A stretch of 64,000 nucleotides of DNA from Christiangramia sediminis (lineage in GTDB: Bacteria; Bacteroidota; Bacteroidia; Flavobacteriales; Flavobacteriaceae): NCBI RefSeq assembly GCF_020552705.1, contig NZ_JAJBZG010000004.1, positions 62,001 to 126,000 on the forward strand, read 5' to 3'. The notes below the pieces were generated by a model. It saw nothing but the letters and a program-made list of their open reading frames with translations. It did no database searches and was not told the origin of the DNA. This document shows positions 51,510-60,762 of the stretch, piece after piece; position 1 is the first letter of the stretch; each line of letters starts with the position of its first letter. Both the position numbers and the translations under genes were made by a program.

Positions 51510-52263
51510 AATAATCCATAGCTTCTAAAAGCCGACTACCATACCAGCTAAAATACTCCCCATCTACAATTTGCACAGTTTCAGCAAACTCTAAAAATTT
51601 TGTTTTATGTTCCTCCTTAAACGGAAAGGGCTCCGAAGAAAGAAGAATTTTATCTATATTTTTTCTCTTTAATTCATCTAAATTAGTTTCAGGATATCTG
51701 TCCTCAGAAAAAACATTCTCAAACTTGTTAAGCTTAAGCATTTCATTTATAAAGGTCCCGTTTCCCACCACCATTAGCGGATCATTCCATATAAAATAAG
51801 CTACTTTCCTGTCACTTGAATTAACTACAAGTTCTTTCAGGCTTTCAGTTTTTTTCTGAATTGAACTAACCATTGTAGATGCCAATTCTTTACAATTAAA
51901 GATCTCTCCATACTCTTGCATCAAGTTGTAAGCATCTTCCAGGGTAGCAACATCAGAAACATGCACCGGTGCAATTTTCTCCAACTCTTCAACCATCTTC
52001 TTAGTATTCTCTTCTTTATTACAAAGAATAATATCTGGATTGAGCTCTTTAACCTTGCGCAGATTTACTTTTTTAGTACCGCCCACACTGGTCTTTATTT
52101 GTTTTAAGAATTCTGGATGAACACAATAATGGGTAATTCCAACAATAGAAGTTTCTAAGCCAAGATCTACTAGAAGTTCTGTTTGACTGGGTACCAGGGA
52201 AATTATTCTGTTCGGAGTCTTTTTCAGTTCAATTTTTCTACCTAACTGATCCTGAATCTGCAT
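51490..52263 (-). CDS. BtuF-like substrate-binding protein without a signal peptide
   Basis: 257 residues of the helical-backbone metal receptor fold (TroA/BtuF superfamily): RIISLVPSQTELLVDLGL, VGGTKKVNLRKVKELNPDIIL, and DKILLSSEPFPFKEEHK match vitamin B12 or iron-complex binders. The chain begins directly with the domain (MQIQDQLGRKIELKKTPN), with no signal peptide or lipobox, and no membrane or ATPase component is adjacent. Either the protein is cytosolic, perhaps a cofactor scavenger, or the export signal is unusual. It lies 10 nt after pyrF, so probably in one transcript. Confidence 0.8.
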   Translation of the reverse strand: MQIQDQLGRKIELKKTPNRIISLVPSQTELLVDLGLETSIVGITHYCVHPEFLKQIKTSVGGTKKVNLRKVKELNPDIILCNKEENTKKMVEELEKIAPVHVSDVATLEDAYNLMQEYGEIFNCKELASTMVSSIQKKTESLKELVVNSSDRKVAYFIWNDPLMVVGNGTFINEMLKLNKFENVFSEDRYPETNLDELKRKNIDKILLSSEPFPFKEEHKTKFLEFAETVQIVDGEYFSWYGSRLLEAMDYFKQFHS

Positions 52264-52273
52264 AAATATTAGA

Positions 52274-53092
52274 TTATAGTTTCTCTAATTCCGTTGCCAT
52301 TTGTCTTTGCATGGCTTCAGCTTTTGCTCCAGCGATTTCAGCAAAATTTGAAGAATCGGAGGCATAAATGATCTTTCGGGAAGAGTTTACTAATAGCCCC
52401 ACATTTTTTGTCATTCCATATTTACAAACTTCTTCCAGGTTTCCTCCCTGGGCTCCAACACCCGGAACCAGTAAAAAGTTTTCAGGAATGATCTTTCTTA
52501 TTTCAGCAAGATATTCCGCTTTGGTGGCCCCTACCACATACATAAGATTTTCGGAATTATTCCACTTCTGCGAAGTTTTGATCACCTTCTTATAAAGTTC
52601 TTCATCGTCCGTTTTTAGCGTCTGAAAATCAAAAGCACCTTCGTTGGAAGTCAGCGCCAGTAAGATCGTATGCTTATTGGTAAATTCCAGAAATGGCTCT
52701 ACAGAATCCTTACCCATATAAGGCGCCACAGTAATAGAATCGAAACCAAGATCCTCAAAAAATGCTTTTGCATACATTCTTGAAGTATTCCCGATATCTC
52801 CACGTTTGGCATCGGCAATGGTATAAATCTCCGGATATTCGTGATGGAGATATTCTATAGTCTTTTTTAATGCCTTCCAGCCATCAACCCCCAGGGCTTC
52901 ATAGAAAGCAATATTAGGTTTATAGGCCACACAGAATTCATGAGTGGCATCTATAATTGCCTTATTAAAACTGAATACAGGATTTTTTTCTGAAAGCAAA
53001 TAGGTGGGCATCTTATCCAGATCTGCATCCAGACCTACACATAAGAAGGATTTCTTTTTAAATATCTGCTCAGTTAGTTCCTGTGTTGTCAT
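52274..53092 (-). CDS. pyrF: Orotidine 5'-phosphate decarboxylase, type 2
   Basis: 272 residues. The catalytic Lys-Asp set appears in [14 protein letters not shown], the hallmark of orotidine decarboxylase, and the longer length with [14 protein letters not shown] at the start marks the type 2 branch. It makes UMP from OMP. Its ATG is directly preceded by three TGATAAC heptamers, so no recognisable ribosome-binding site stands between the array and the start. Confidence 0.95.
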   Translation of the reverse strand: MTTQELTEQIFKKKSFLCVGLDADLDKMPTYLLSEKNPVFSFNKAIIDATHEFCVAYKPNIAFYEALGVDGWKALKKTIEYLHHEYPEIYTIADAKRGDIGNTSRMYAKAFFEDLGFDSITVAPYMGKDSVEPFLEFTNKHTILLALTSNEGAFDFQTLKTDDEELYKKVIKTSQKWNNSENLMYVVGATKAEYLAEIRKIIPENFLLVPGVGAQGGNLEEVCKYGMTKNVGLLVNSSRKIIYASDSSNFAEIAGAKAEAMQRQMATELEKL

Positions 53093-53183
53093 GTTATCAG
53101 TTATCAGTTATCAGAAAATAAAAATTTCATCCTTCAGTAGAAAGTATTGTTTACAACTTCTCACTTCACTTTCCACTGAGTTA
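53093..53183 (-). repeat. Heptad-phased intergenic array between prfA and pyrF
   Basis: From the prfA stop codon to the base before the pyrF ATG there are 91 bp, 13 heptads exactly. On the minus strand the last three are identical, TGATAAC x 3, and earlier in the same phase are GTGGAAA, GTGAAGT, GAGAAGT. The first unit is TAACTCA, whose TAA is the prfA stop. The middle units are not recognisably related. Each TGATAAC carries a stop codon. Confidence 0.7.
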
Positions 53184-54257
53184 AAGGACATCTGAATTCT
53201 CTTTAAGTTTTGCGGTATTTTCAGCAAGCTGTAACTCATCAATGATCTTCTGAATATCACCATTAATGATATTAGAGAGGTCATAAAGCGTAAGATTAAT
53301 TCTGTGATCGGTTACACGACTTTGCGCATAATTATAAGTCCTGATCTTCGCACTACGGTCACCACTGGAAACCATAGAGTTTCTCTTAGCCGCATCGGCC
53401 TCCATTTTTTTGGCAAGCTCCATTTCGTACAATCTAGAACGAAGTACCCGGAAAGCTTTTTCCTTATTCTTGTGCTGAGATTTTTGATCCTGACACTGCG
53501 CCACTAACCCGGTTGGTTCGTGAGTTAATCTTACAGCGGAATAGGTAGTATTCACCGACTGCCCCCCAGGACCAGATGAACAGAAGTAATCTATTCGAAC
53601 ATCTTTCGGATCTATTTGCACATCAAATTCCTCAGCTTCAGGCAAAACCATAACGGTTGCTGCTGAAGTATGAACTCTTCCCTGAGTTTCTGTTTGAGGA
53701 ACACGCTGAACACGGTGTACACCGGCTTCAAATTTCATTGTTCCATATACATCTTCTCCAGAAACTTCAAAGATCATTTCTTTGAAACCTCCACTGGTTC
53801 CTTCACTAAAATCTACAATATTATGGCTCCAGCCCCGGCTTTCCACATATTTAGTGTACATACGGTAAAGATCTCCCGCAAAGATACTCGCTTCATCCCC
53901 GCCGGTACCGGCACGAATTTCCATAACGATATTCTTGGCATCTTCAGGATCTTTAGGAATAAGCATCATGCGTATCTTTTCCTCTAGCTCGGGAAGCTGG
54001 CCTTTGGCTTCGTCTAATTGAAGCTTGGCCATATCAGTCATTTCCGGATCGCTCCCGTCTGAAATGATTTCTTCAGCTTCCTGGATATTATCGGTAAGAC
54101 TGATATATTTCTCACGTTCGTCCATTAAGGCACGAAGGTCTTTGTACTCTTTATTTAATTCAATATATCGCTTCTGGTCTGAAATTACATCCGGCTGAAT
54201 AATCAAATCGTTCACCTCATCAAACCGCTGTTTTACGATATTAAGTCTCTCAATCAT
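53181..54257 (-). CDS. prfA: Peptide chain release factor 1
   Basis: 358 residues. The peptidyl-tRNA hydrolysis motif GGQ lies at 231-233 ([15 protein letters not shown]), and the decoding motif P-x-T appears as PQT near 187-189, marking RF1 (UAA/UAG) rather than RF2. RVHTSAATV and [11 protein letters not shown] are typical as well. Cytosolic; recognises stop codons on the ribosome. Followed by the heptad array and pyrF. Confidence 0.96.
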   Translation of the reverse strand: MIERLNIVKQRFDEVNDLIIQPDVISDQKRYIELNKEYKDLRALMDEREKYISLTDNIQEAEEIISDGSDPEMTDMAKLQLDEAKGQLPELEEKIRMMLIPKDPEDAKNIVMEIRAGTGGDEASIFAGDLYRMYTKYVESRGWSHNIVDFSEGTSGGFKEMIFEVSGEDVYGTMKFEAGVHRVQRVPQTETQGRVHTSAATVMVLPEAEEFDVQIDPKDVRIDYFCSSGPGGQSVNTTYSAVRLTHEPTGLVAQCQDQKSQHKNKEKAFRVLRSRLYEMELAKKMEADAAKRNSMVSSGDRSAKIRTYNYAQSRVTDHRINLTLYDLSNIINGDIQKIIDELQLAENTAKLKENSDVL

Positions 54258-54319
54258 ATATTACTACTGAATTTAGGATAGCAAATTTACGATAATTTGC
54301 CTGAATTTCAGAGAAAGCT

Positions 54320-55018
54320 TTAAAGGCTTTCTAATTCTACCACCGGCTCGTGGCTTCTGGAAAAAGAAGCAAATTTCACCAGTCCGGCAATTCCAAAAAT
54401 ATAGAAAAATCTGTCGGGAAAATAAAATTCAGAGAATTCCAGGTAATAGGCAATAAAAGAAGTAATATCTGAAAAGACGAGACACAGTGTAGCTGCTGTA
54501 AAAAAGAAGGAAATCCTATCAGAATAACGGTTACTATAAGAAATTGCCGCGATCACCATCATGATCATGGAGATCCCATACGCATAGAAAAGCAAATTTA
54601 AACCGGGATATACAAACTGCCCCGGCACCATATCTACCAGCATATATAACATCCCGAGGTTTAGAATAAAAACAACGATGAAAATAAATTTCTGAAAAAG
54701 ATTGGTCTTAAGATTTTTAAGCTCAGGCACTACTACAAAAACAAGCAGAGTATAAGCAGAAATTCTCGTAAGGAAAGTAGCTGCATTTACAATTGAATAC
54801 TCATAATAGAATAATAATAGATCAGAAATTAAGAAAAGGAAAAATACGCTCAACATTCTTTTACTATATGTTTTTTGCCAAAGTAAAATGAGGAGAAATA
54901 TTCCCGTACTAATTAAGCGTGCCCATCGACTTAATTCCTGATCGTATTCAAAAATGATATAGCAATTTGCAACTAAAAGTACCAGCACAATAGCTGATAA
55001 TAAGAACCTGGATGACAT
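54320..55018 (-). CDS. YhhN-like multi-span membrane protein, copy 1
   Basis: 232 residues with about eight hydrophobic spans and short loops. LFLISDLLLFYYEYS and VFSDITSFIAYYLEFSEF (an acidic pair in the last third) resemble the YhhN/TMEM86 lysoplasmalogenase family, but the match is weak. An adjacent gene, 55099-55796, encodes a paralogue with the same layout; the pair looks like a tandem duplication. Function unknown. Confidence 0.55.
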   Translation of the reverse strand: MSSRFLLSAIVLVLLVANCYIIFEYDQELSRWARLISTGIFLLILLWQKTYSKRMLSVFFLFLISDLLLFYYEYSIVNAATFLTRISAYTLLVFVVVPELKNLKTNLFQKFIFIVVFILNLGMLYMLVDMVPGQFVYPGLNLLFYAYGISMIMMVIAAISYSNRYSDRISFFFTAATLCLVFSDITSFIAYYLEFSEFYFPDRFFYIFGIAGLVKFASFSRSHEPVVELESL

Positions 55019-55098
55019 TATTATTTGATTGGTTGTAAAATATCTACGAAATTAACATACCTCTGGTTTTGAAAGTTATAAAATTCGGAGCTAAAAGA

Positions 55099-55796
55099 TT
55101 ACGAATTAGCTGAATCTGTAATAACTGGTTTTTGATAAGCACAAAACGCTAAAAGAAAAGCAATTCCAACAATGTTAACCAGTCTATCTAGATAGTAGAA
55201 TTCTTCAAAGTCCAGATAGTATGCATTATAAAAGAAAATATCAGAAAGCACGAACCCGAAGCGATCATTAGAAAAAAAGCCTTTCTATCTGCATACCTGT
55301 TAAGATACGAAAGACTGGTAGCTACAAGAGCAAGGGAGATCATTCCCAGGAAATAGAATAGAAAAAGAAATACAGGACTTTGATCAATCTCTGGTAAAGA
55401 TTCCGCCATTTCATGGATTAAATAAATATCTATAGAAATTATAAAAGCAGATATGGCAATTGTAAAAAAATTTAATTTTAAACTGGATAGCGAAGGCACT
55501 ACAAATAAGATCAAATTTAAATAAGCAATTATCCTAACGGTGTATATTATTTTTTTCAGAAAAGGAATTTCATAATATACTAGCAGGCCATCAACAATTG
55601 CAAACAATAAAAATATTATTAGAAGACGATATTTCGAGAAGTATTTAAATAAATAGAGAAGCAGGAAAATAATGGTTGTTCCAAACCTAAACCACCTGTC
55701 TGTTGTATGATCTAAATAATAGATCGCCAGAAAATTAGCGATAATTAGAAAAATCATCAACGGGCTTAGCCAGAATTTCATTCTTTCAATTTTCAA
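55099..55796 (-). pseudogene. YhhN-like membrane protein, copy 2, broken by a 1-nt frameshift
   Basis: The first frame encodes 202 residues and stops at 55188. Around 55250 the similarity to copy 1 jumps to the -1 frame, where FVLSDIFFYNAYYLDFEEFY corresponds to LVFSDITSFIAYYLEFSEFY of copy 1, and continues to a TAA at 55099-55101. Restoring one base gives 232 residues, the exact length of copy 1. So one base has been lost near 55250, or the sequence has an error there. Two ORFs remain, probably non-functional or truncated by 30 residues. Confidence 0.8.
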
Positions 55797-55840
55797 AAAG
55801 ACAATTTATTGTAATTTACCTTCAAGGTATATAATTCGAT

Positions 55841-57022
55841 CTAATTATATTCAAAAGTCCCGTAAGTACTCTTGATAGTAAGCTTTTTACTTTTGGAAGC
55901 TTCTACCCTACCAATTATTTTTGCATCCACATTAAACGACTTAGAAATTTCAATAATTTCTGCAGCCGTATTTTCATCTACATATAGCTCCATACGGTGT
56001 CCCATATTAAACACTTGATACATTTCTTTCCAGTCAGTTTTACTTTCTTCTTGTATCAGTTTAAAAAGAGGAGGAGTTTCAAAAAGATCATCTTTGATAA
56101 TATGATTCTCATCTATGAAATGGAGGATCTTCGTTTGTGCTCCACCACTGCAATGCACCATTCCGTTAATCTTATCATTTCCAATATCTTTCAGGATCTT
56201 TTTTATAACGGGAGCATAGGTTCTGGTTGGAGAAAGCACTAATTTCCCCGCATCCAACGGACTATCTTTTACGGAATCGGTAAGTTTTTTGGTGCCAGAA
56301 TACACCAGGTCTTCAGGAATAGCATTATCGAAACTTTCAGGGAATTTTTCAACAAGAATTTTTGAAAATACATCGTGACGGGCAGATGTCAATCCGTTAC
56401 TTCCCATACCGCCGTTATATTCCTTTTCATAAGAAGCCTGTCCCGAAGATGATAGACCTACGATCACATTCCCCGGTTTGATACTTGCATTATCAATAAC
56501 CTTATTTTTAGGCATCCTGGCCGTAACTGTTGAATCTACAATGATCGTTCTCACAAGATCACCAACATCGGCAGTTTCTCCACCCGTAGAATGGATCTCC
56601 ACCCCAAAATCTTTAAGTTCAGAGATCAGTTCTTCTGTTCCATTGATTATCGCTGAAATAACTTCACCGGGAATCAAATTCTTATTCCTGCCAATGGTGG
56701 AAGAAAGCAAAATATTATCTGTCGCACCCACGCAAAGCAGATCATCGATGTTCATTATTAAAGCATCCTGGGCAATCCCCTTCCAGACGGAAATATCACC
56801 GGTCTCTTTCCAGTACATATATGCTAGCGAAGATTTGGTTCCCGCACCATCGGCATGCATGATGAGGCAATGATCATCACTACCTGTTAAATAATCTGGC
56901 ACGATCTTGCAAAAAGCCTTCGGAAAAAGACCTTTATCTACATTTTTAATAGCATTGTGTACATCTTCTTTTCCCGCGGAAACACCTCTTCCTGAATATC
57001 GCTTACTTACTTCTTTACTCAT
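55841..57022 (-). CDS. purM: AIR synthase (phosphoribosylformylglycinamidine cyclo-ligase)
   Basis: 393 residues, longer than E. coli PurM (about 345), as in Bacteroidota. RYSGRGVSAGKEDVHNAI at the start, IMHADGAGTKSSLAYMYW, HSTGGETADVGDLVRT (metal/ATP binding) and PGNVIVGLSSSGQ follow the AIR-synthase/PurM superfamily order; VHCSGGAQTKIL near residue 295 belongs to the C-terminal domain. It makes aminoimidazole ribonucleotide in purine synthesis. Monocistronic between the terminator of glnN and the YhhN-like genes. Confidence 0.88.
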   Translation of the reverse strand: MSKEVSKRYSGRGVSAGKEDVHNAIKNVDKGLFPKAFCKIVPDYLTGSDDHCLIMHADGAGTKSSLAYMYWKETGDISVWKGIAQDALIMNIDDLLCVGATDNILLSSTIGRNKNLIPGEVISAIINGTEELISELKDFGVEIHSTGGETADVGDLVRTIIVDSTVTARMPKNKVIDNASIKPGNVIVGLSSSGQASYEKEYNGGMGSNGLTSARHDVFSKILVEKFPESFDNAIPEDLVYSGTKKLTDSVKDSPLDAGKLVLSPTRTYAPVIKKILKDIGNDKINGMVHCSGGAQTKILHFIDENHIIKDDLFETPPLFKLIQEESKTDWKEMYQVFNMGHRMELYVDENTAAEIIEISKSFNVDAKIIGRVEASKSKKLTIKSTYGTFEYN

Positions 57023-57094
57023 GACTTCTTGTTAAAGGCTTCAAAGATAATTAGTTTAAACAGTTCTGGTAAATATTCAGGTATTTTTAAATAA

Positions 57095-57123
57095 AAAAGC
57101 CACGCTTTTTGAGCGTGGCTTTT
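57095..57123 (-). terminator. glnN terminator
   Basis: A 12-bp perfect stem AAAAGCCACGCT / AGCGTGGCTTTT with a 5-nt loop; T-rich on the minus strand. It lies 24 nt after the glnN stop. Confidence 0.93.
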
Positions 57124-57146
57124 AGAAATATTCAGTATAACAGAAA

Positions 57147-59333
57147 TTATCTAGTAAACAATAACTCTCTGTATTTTGTTAGTGGCCAAAGTTCATCGTC
57201 CACTAACAACTCCAGTTTATCACAATGATATCTTATTTCTTCAAAATAAGGTTTAATGTCATCACAATAAGCAAAAGCTTTTTTCTCTACATCTTCTATC
57301 TTATTAGCAACTTTTCTGGCTTCTATCATCGCATTCACATTAGAGTTAATGCTGGCAATATGTGCAGAAATACTTTCTATGATCTCTAATTGTTCTTTAG
57401 CATGTCTGGTATACTCATCTCCATAGATCGCTTTCAATCCGGTGACGTTCTTGATAAGAATATTCTGGTAACGAATTGCTGTTGGAATCACATGATTCCT
57501 GGCGATATCTCCAAGAATACGTCCTTCTATCTGGATTCTCATGGCATATTCCTCAAGTTCGATCTCATGACGAGCTTCGACCTCGGTTTTATTCATTACC
57601 TCCAGCTCTTTATATAAAGAAATCGTCTTCTTACTAACTTGAGCTTTTAATGCTTGCGGAGTGGTTCTGTTATTACTTAAGCCACGTTTTTTAGCTTCTT
57701 TTTCCCAGGCTTCTCCATAACCGTCACCTTCAAATCTAATCTTTTTGGATTTTTTGATGTATTCTCTAAGAACATTAAAGATAGCATCATCCTTCTTCAT
57801 CTTCTTATCCTTGATAAGCTTATCTACCTCAACCTTAAAGTCCTTAAGTTGCTTGGCCACGATACTATTAAGTACCGTCATTGCATTTGCACAGTTAGCA
57901 AGCGAACCTACGGCACGGAATTCAAATTTATTCCCGGTAAAGGCAAAAGAAGAAGTACGGTTTCTATCGGTATTATCACGAAGAATTTCCGGTATCTTAC
58001 CTACTACGTTTAACTTAAGATCTGTTTTCTCCTGCGGAGAAAGCTTTCCGTCAGTAACTTTTTCGAGTTCATCCAAGACCTTGGTTAATTGTGAACCAAT
58101 AAATACCGAAATAATTGCAGGCGGAGCTTCATTTGCACCTAAACGATGGTCGTTAGAAGCACTGGCGATACATGCTCTCAATAATTCCTCATTATCATAA
58201 ACTGCCTTGATGGTGTTGATAAAAAAGGTTAAAAACTGAAGGTTCTTCATTGGAGTTGAACCTGGAGAAAGCAGATTTGTACCCGTATCTGTTGCCAGAG
58301 ACCAGTTATTATGTTTACCACTACCGTTAATTCCGGCAAATGGTTTCTCATGCATTAATACAGAAAGATTATGTCTCTCCCCAACTTTCTTCATAACATC
58401 CATAATAAGGGAGTTATGATCTACCGCAAGGTTTGCCTCTTCAAAGATCGGAGCCAGCTCAAACTGATTAGGGGCCACCTCGTTGTGACGTGTCTTAACT
58501 GGAATACCCAGTTTCATACATTCAATCTCAAGATCCATCATAAATGAAATTGCTCTTGATGGGATTGAACCAAAATAGTGATCATCTAACTGCTGACCCT
58601 TTGCCGGGGAATGCCCAAGCAGCGTTCTTCCGGTAAGAGTAATATCTGGTCTAGATGCAACCAGTGCCGAATCTATAAGAAAATATTCCTGCTCCCAACC
58701 TAAAGTAGCATTGACTTTCTTTACATTTTTATCAAAATATTTTACAACATTAGTAGCTGCATTATCAACTGCCTGAAGTGCTCTTAATAATGGAGTCTTA
58801 TTATCCAGCGCTTCTCCTGTATAGGAAACAAAGATTGTTGGAATACAAAGCGTAGTTCCCCATATAAATGCTGGCGAAGTTGGATCCCATGCAGTATAAC
58901 CACGCGCTTCAAAAGTATTTCTAATTCCGCCACTAGGAAAACTGGAAGCATCAGGCTCCTGCTGTACCAGCTGGCTACCCCCAAATTTTTCAATCGCAAG
59001 GCCTTCTGATAAAGGTTCAAAGAAAGAATCATGCTTTTCTGCGGTAGTTCCGGTTAGTGGTTGAAACCAGTGAGTATAATGAGTCACTCCTTTAGAAATT
59101 GCCCATTCTTTCATCCCTGTAGAGATATGATCGGCTACGTTACGGTCAATTTTCTTTCCCGTACGCATAGCTTCAGTCACATTTTCAAAAGCTTCTTTCG
59201 TTAGAAACTGTCTCATAACAGTTTCATTAAATACATTACTGGAGAATATCTCTGATCTTCTTGCAGGCTCAGTAATTTTAAGAGGCTTACGGTTTAAAGT
59301 TTCTTTTAAAGCTTGAAATCTTAAAGTTGACAT
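57147..59333 (-). CDS. glnN: Glutamine synthetase type III (GlnN)
   Basis: 728 residues, the size of GSIII (about 700-730), not of GSI (470) or GSII (350). N-terminal GSIII-specific part with VFNETVMRQFLTKEAFENV, then catalytic motifs HEKPFAGINGSGKHNNWSL (ATP/ammonium region), NEVAPNQFELAP and the late FEFRAVGSLAN. It condenses ammonium and glutamate, taking in ammonium imported by AmtB. The 389-nt region upstream holds two ACCCY-N9-AGGGT palindromes shared with the P-II gene and a -7-like TATATTCG (minus, 59403-59410). Confidence 0.97.
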   Translation of the reverse strand: MSTLRFQALKETLNRKPLKITEPARRSEIFSSNVFNETVMRQFLTKEAFENVTEAMRTGKKIDRNVADHISTGMKEWAISKGVTHYTHWFQPLTGTTAEKHDSFFEPLSEGLAIEKFGGSQLVQQEPDASSFPSGGIRNTFEARGYTAWDPTSPAFIWGTTLCIPTIFVSYTGEALDNKTPLLRALQAVDNAATNVVKYFDKNVKKVNATLGWEQEYFLIDSALVASRPDITLTGRTLLGHSPAKGQQLDDHYFGSIPSRAISFMMDLEIECMKLGIPVKTRHNEVAPNQFELAPIFEEANLAVDHNSLIMDVMKKVGERHNLSVLMHEKPFAGINGSGKHNNWSLATDTGTNLLSPGSTPMKNLQFLTFFINTIKAVYDNEELLRACIASASNDHRLGANEAPPAIISVFIGSQLTKVLDELEKVTDGKLSPQEKTDLKLNVVGKIPEILRDNTDRNRTSSFAFTGNKFEFRAVGSLANCANAMTVLNSIVAKQLKDFKVEVDKLIKDKKMKKDDAIFNVLREYIKKSKKIRFEGDGYGEAWEKEAKKRGLSNNRTTPQALKAQVSKKTISLYKELEVMNKTEVEARHEIELEEYAMRIQIEGRILGDIARNHVIPTAIRYQNILIKNVTGLKAIYGDEYTRHAKEQLEIIESISAHIASINSNVNAMIEARKVANKIEDVEKKAFAYCDDIKPYFEEIRYHCDKLELLVDDELWPLTKYRELLFTR

Positions 59334-59470
59334 ATAAAATATTTAAGTTGCGTTTCTAATTGTAAAAACCGGTTAATCATAAGATTAGATCGATTGAAGT
59401 TGCGAATATAGGATTTATGCATCAAAAAAATAAAGATTTAATCCTTAAAAAATGATAAAATTTAATTTTT

Positions 59471-59489
59471 ACCCCAAAAAAAGAAGGGT
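59471..59489 (-). promoter_or_regulatory. Candidate nitrogen operator 1 of glnN
   Basis: ACCCC-N9-AGGGT, centred 147 bp upstream of the glnN start, almost the same distance as in front of the P-II gene (144). A-tract in the spacer. Confidence 0.55.
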
Positions 59490-59523
59490 ATCAATTAAAA
59501 TTAACATGTTTTTAATTTTTGGT

Positions 59524-59542
59524 ACCCTACAATTAATAGGGT
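59524..59542 (-). promoter_or_regulatory. Candidate nitrogen operator 2 of glnN
   Basis: ACCCT-N9-AGGGT, 53 bp upstream of operator 1, about five helical turns, so bound dimers would face the same side. Arms extend to ACCCTA / TAGGGT. The remaining part of the 59334-59722 gene-free interval is AT-rich with nothing else recognised. Confidence 0.6.
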
Positions 59543-59722
59543 TTAAGATTAAATTAATATTTTAAGTCGATTAATCTCGATTTGGACATACTTATCTAAT
59601 AGAATAAATATCAGTATTTCTTCATTCCGACTTTATGAAGTTGAAGAGATTAAAAAAAGTTAAATGCTAACCAGATTTATAAATATTTAACCTGATTAGC
59701 TCACACACAAAAAAATCTTTTT

Positions 59723-60667
59723 TTAAGCCAGGGTAAGTACTATAAACGTGGAATAAGCTACCAGTAAAATAAATCCTTCTTTTCTACCCATTTCAGATCT
59801 CTTCGGAATTAAGAGCAGGGGCAACAGAATAAAAGCGATTCCCAGCATCCAGAACATATCATTGGTAAGAATTGCTGAGGATTGAATCGCGATAGGTTTT
59901 ATAAGAGCAGTCAATCCCAAGACAGAGGCGATATTGAAAATATTGGAACCTATTAAATTTCCTAACGAAATTGCCTTCTCTTTTTTTATAGCTGCGATCA
60001 GGGAAGCCGCAAGCTCAGGAACGCTGGTACCCACCGCAATCACAGTTACTGAGACTACCCGCTCACTTATTCCCAGTTGAGTGGCTAGATCTACCGCTCC
60101 TTTTACTAATAATTCTGAACCTCCCCAAAGAGCCAGGATCCCGATTATTAGCCAGATAGTCATTTTAAAACCTCTAACATCTCGTAAGGATTCATCGACC
60201 TCTTCCACCACCACTTTATCCTTTTTCCGGGATCGTTTTATAAGTATGAATAAATAAACGATCAATCCCACCAACAAAGCTCCTCCTTCTATTCTTGACA
60301 ATTCATTATTGCTCATAAGTAGGAAATACAGCACGATAGAAAAAATCATCATTACCGGCCAGTTCAAACGGTAAAAATCACGGTCTACCATCAATGGCGA
60401 CACCATTGCTGTTAAGCCCAAAACCATCCCAATATTTGCGATATTAGAACCTATAACATTTCCCAGAGAGATATCAGAGAAACCGTCAATTGCCGCTTGA
60501 AGACTCACTAAAAGTTCTGGAGCAGAAGTAGCAAATGAAACTACTGTAAGCCCAATGACCATTCGGGATATATTTAGTTTAAGGGAAAGCGCTACAGAAG
60601 ACCTTACCAGGAATTCCCCTCCTATTACCAATAATACAAAACCGATTAGTAGAAATACAATACTCAT
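59723..60667 (-). CDS. Na+/Ca2+ antiporter family protein (YrbG/CaxA-like)
   Basis: 314 residues, ten spans in two inverted halves. Each half has the alpha-repeat: VSFATSAPELLVSLQAAIDG with SLGNVIGSNIANIGMVLGL, and VIAVGTSVPELAASLIAAIKK with SLGNLIGSNIFNIASVLGL. These hold the conserved Glu of the ion sites. It exchanges Ca2+ for Na+ or H+ across the inner membrane. A -7 box is not obvious. Confidence 0.93.
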   Translation of the reverse strand: MSIVFLLIGFVLLVIGGEFLVRSSVALSLKLNISRMVIGLTVVSFATSAPELLVSLQAAIDGFSDISLGNVIGSNIANIGMVLGLTAMVSPLMVDRDFYRLNWPVMMIFSIVLYFLLMSNNELSRIEGGALLVGLIVYLFILIKRSRKKDKVVVEEVDESLRDVRGFKMTIWLIIGILALWGGSELLVKGAVDLATQLGISERVVSVTVIAVGTSVPELAASLIAAIKKEKAISLGNLIGSNIFNIASVLGLTALIKPIAIQSSAILTNDMFWMLGIAFILLPLLLIPKRSEMGRKEGFILLVAYSTFIVLTLA

Positions 60668-60732
60668 AAAACAACTTTTTGCGAAGATAAGATTAAACTT
60701 AGTTCTTCCGAATAGGAAAGCAAATTTGAATT

Positions 60733-60748
60733 AACTATAATTGTAGTT
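60733..60748 (+). promoter_or_regulatory. Possible BlaI-type operator before the CarboxypepD-like gene
   Basis: AACTATAATTGTAGTT: inverted arms AACTA / TAGTT around a near-symmetric centre, with ACTATA / TGTAGT close to the TACA/TGTA dyads of BlaI/MecI operators. It lies 15 nt before the start codon. Assignment to the blaI gene 1.1 kb downstream is inference. Confidence 0.35.
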
Positions 60749-60762
60749 ATAGAATATTCATT

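Noticed and set aside
54320-55796. Frameshift interpreted as programmed -1 frameshifting
   Set aside because: No slippery X XXY YYZ heptamer or downstream pseudoknot is evident near 55250, and copy 1 encodes the full protein in one frame.
59521-59527. GGTACCC as an independent palindromic site
   Set aside because: A partial short palindrome contained within the edge of the better supported 19-bp motif.
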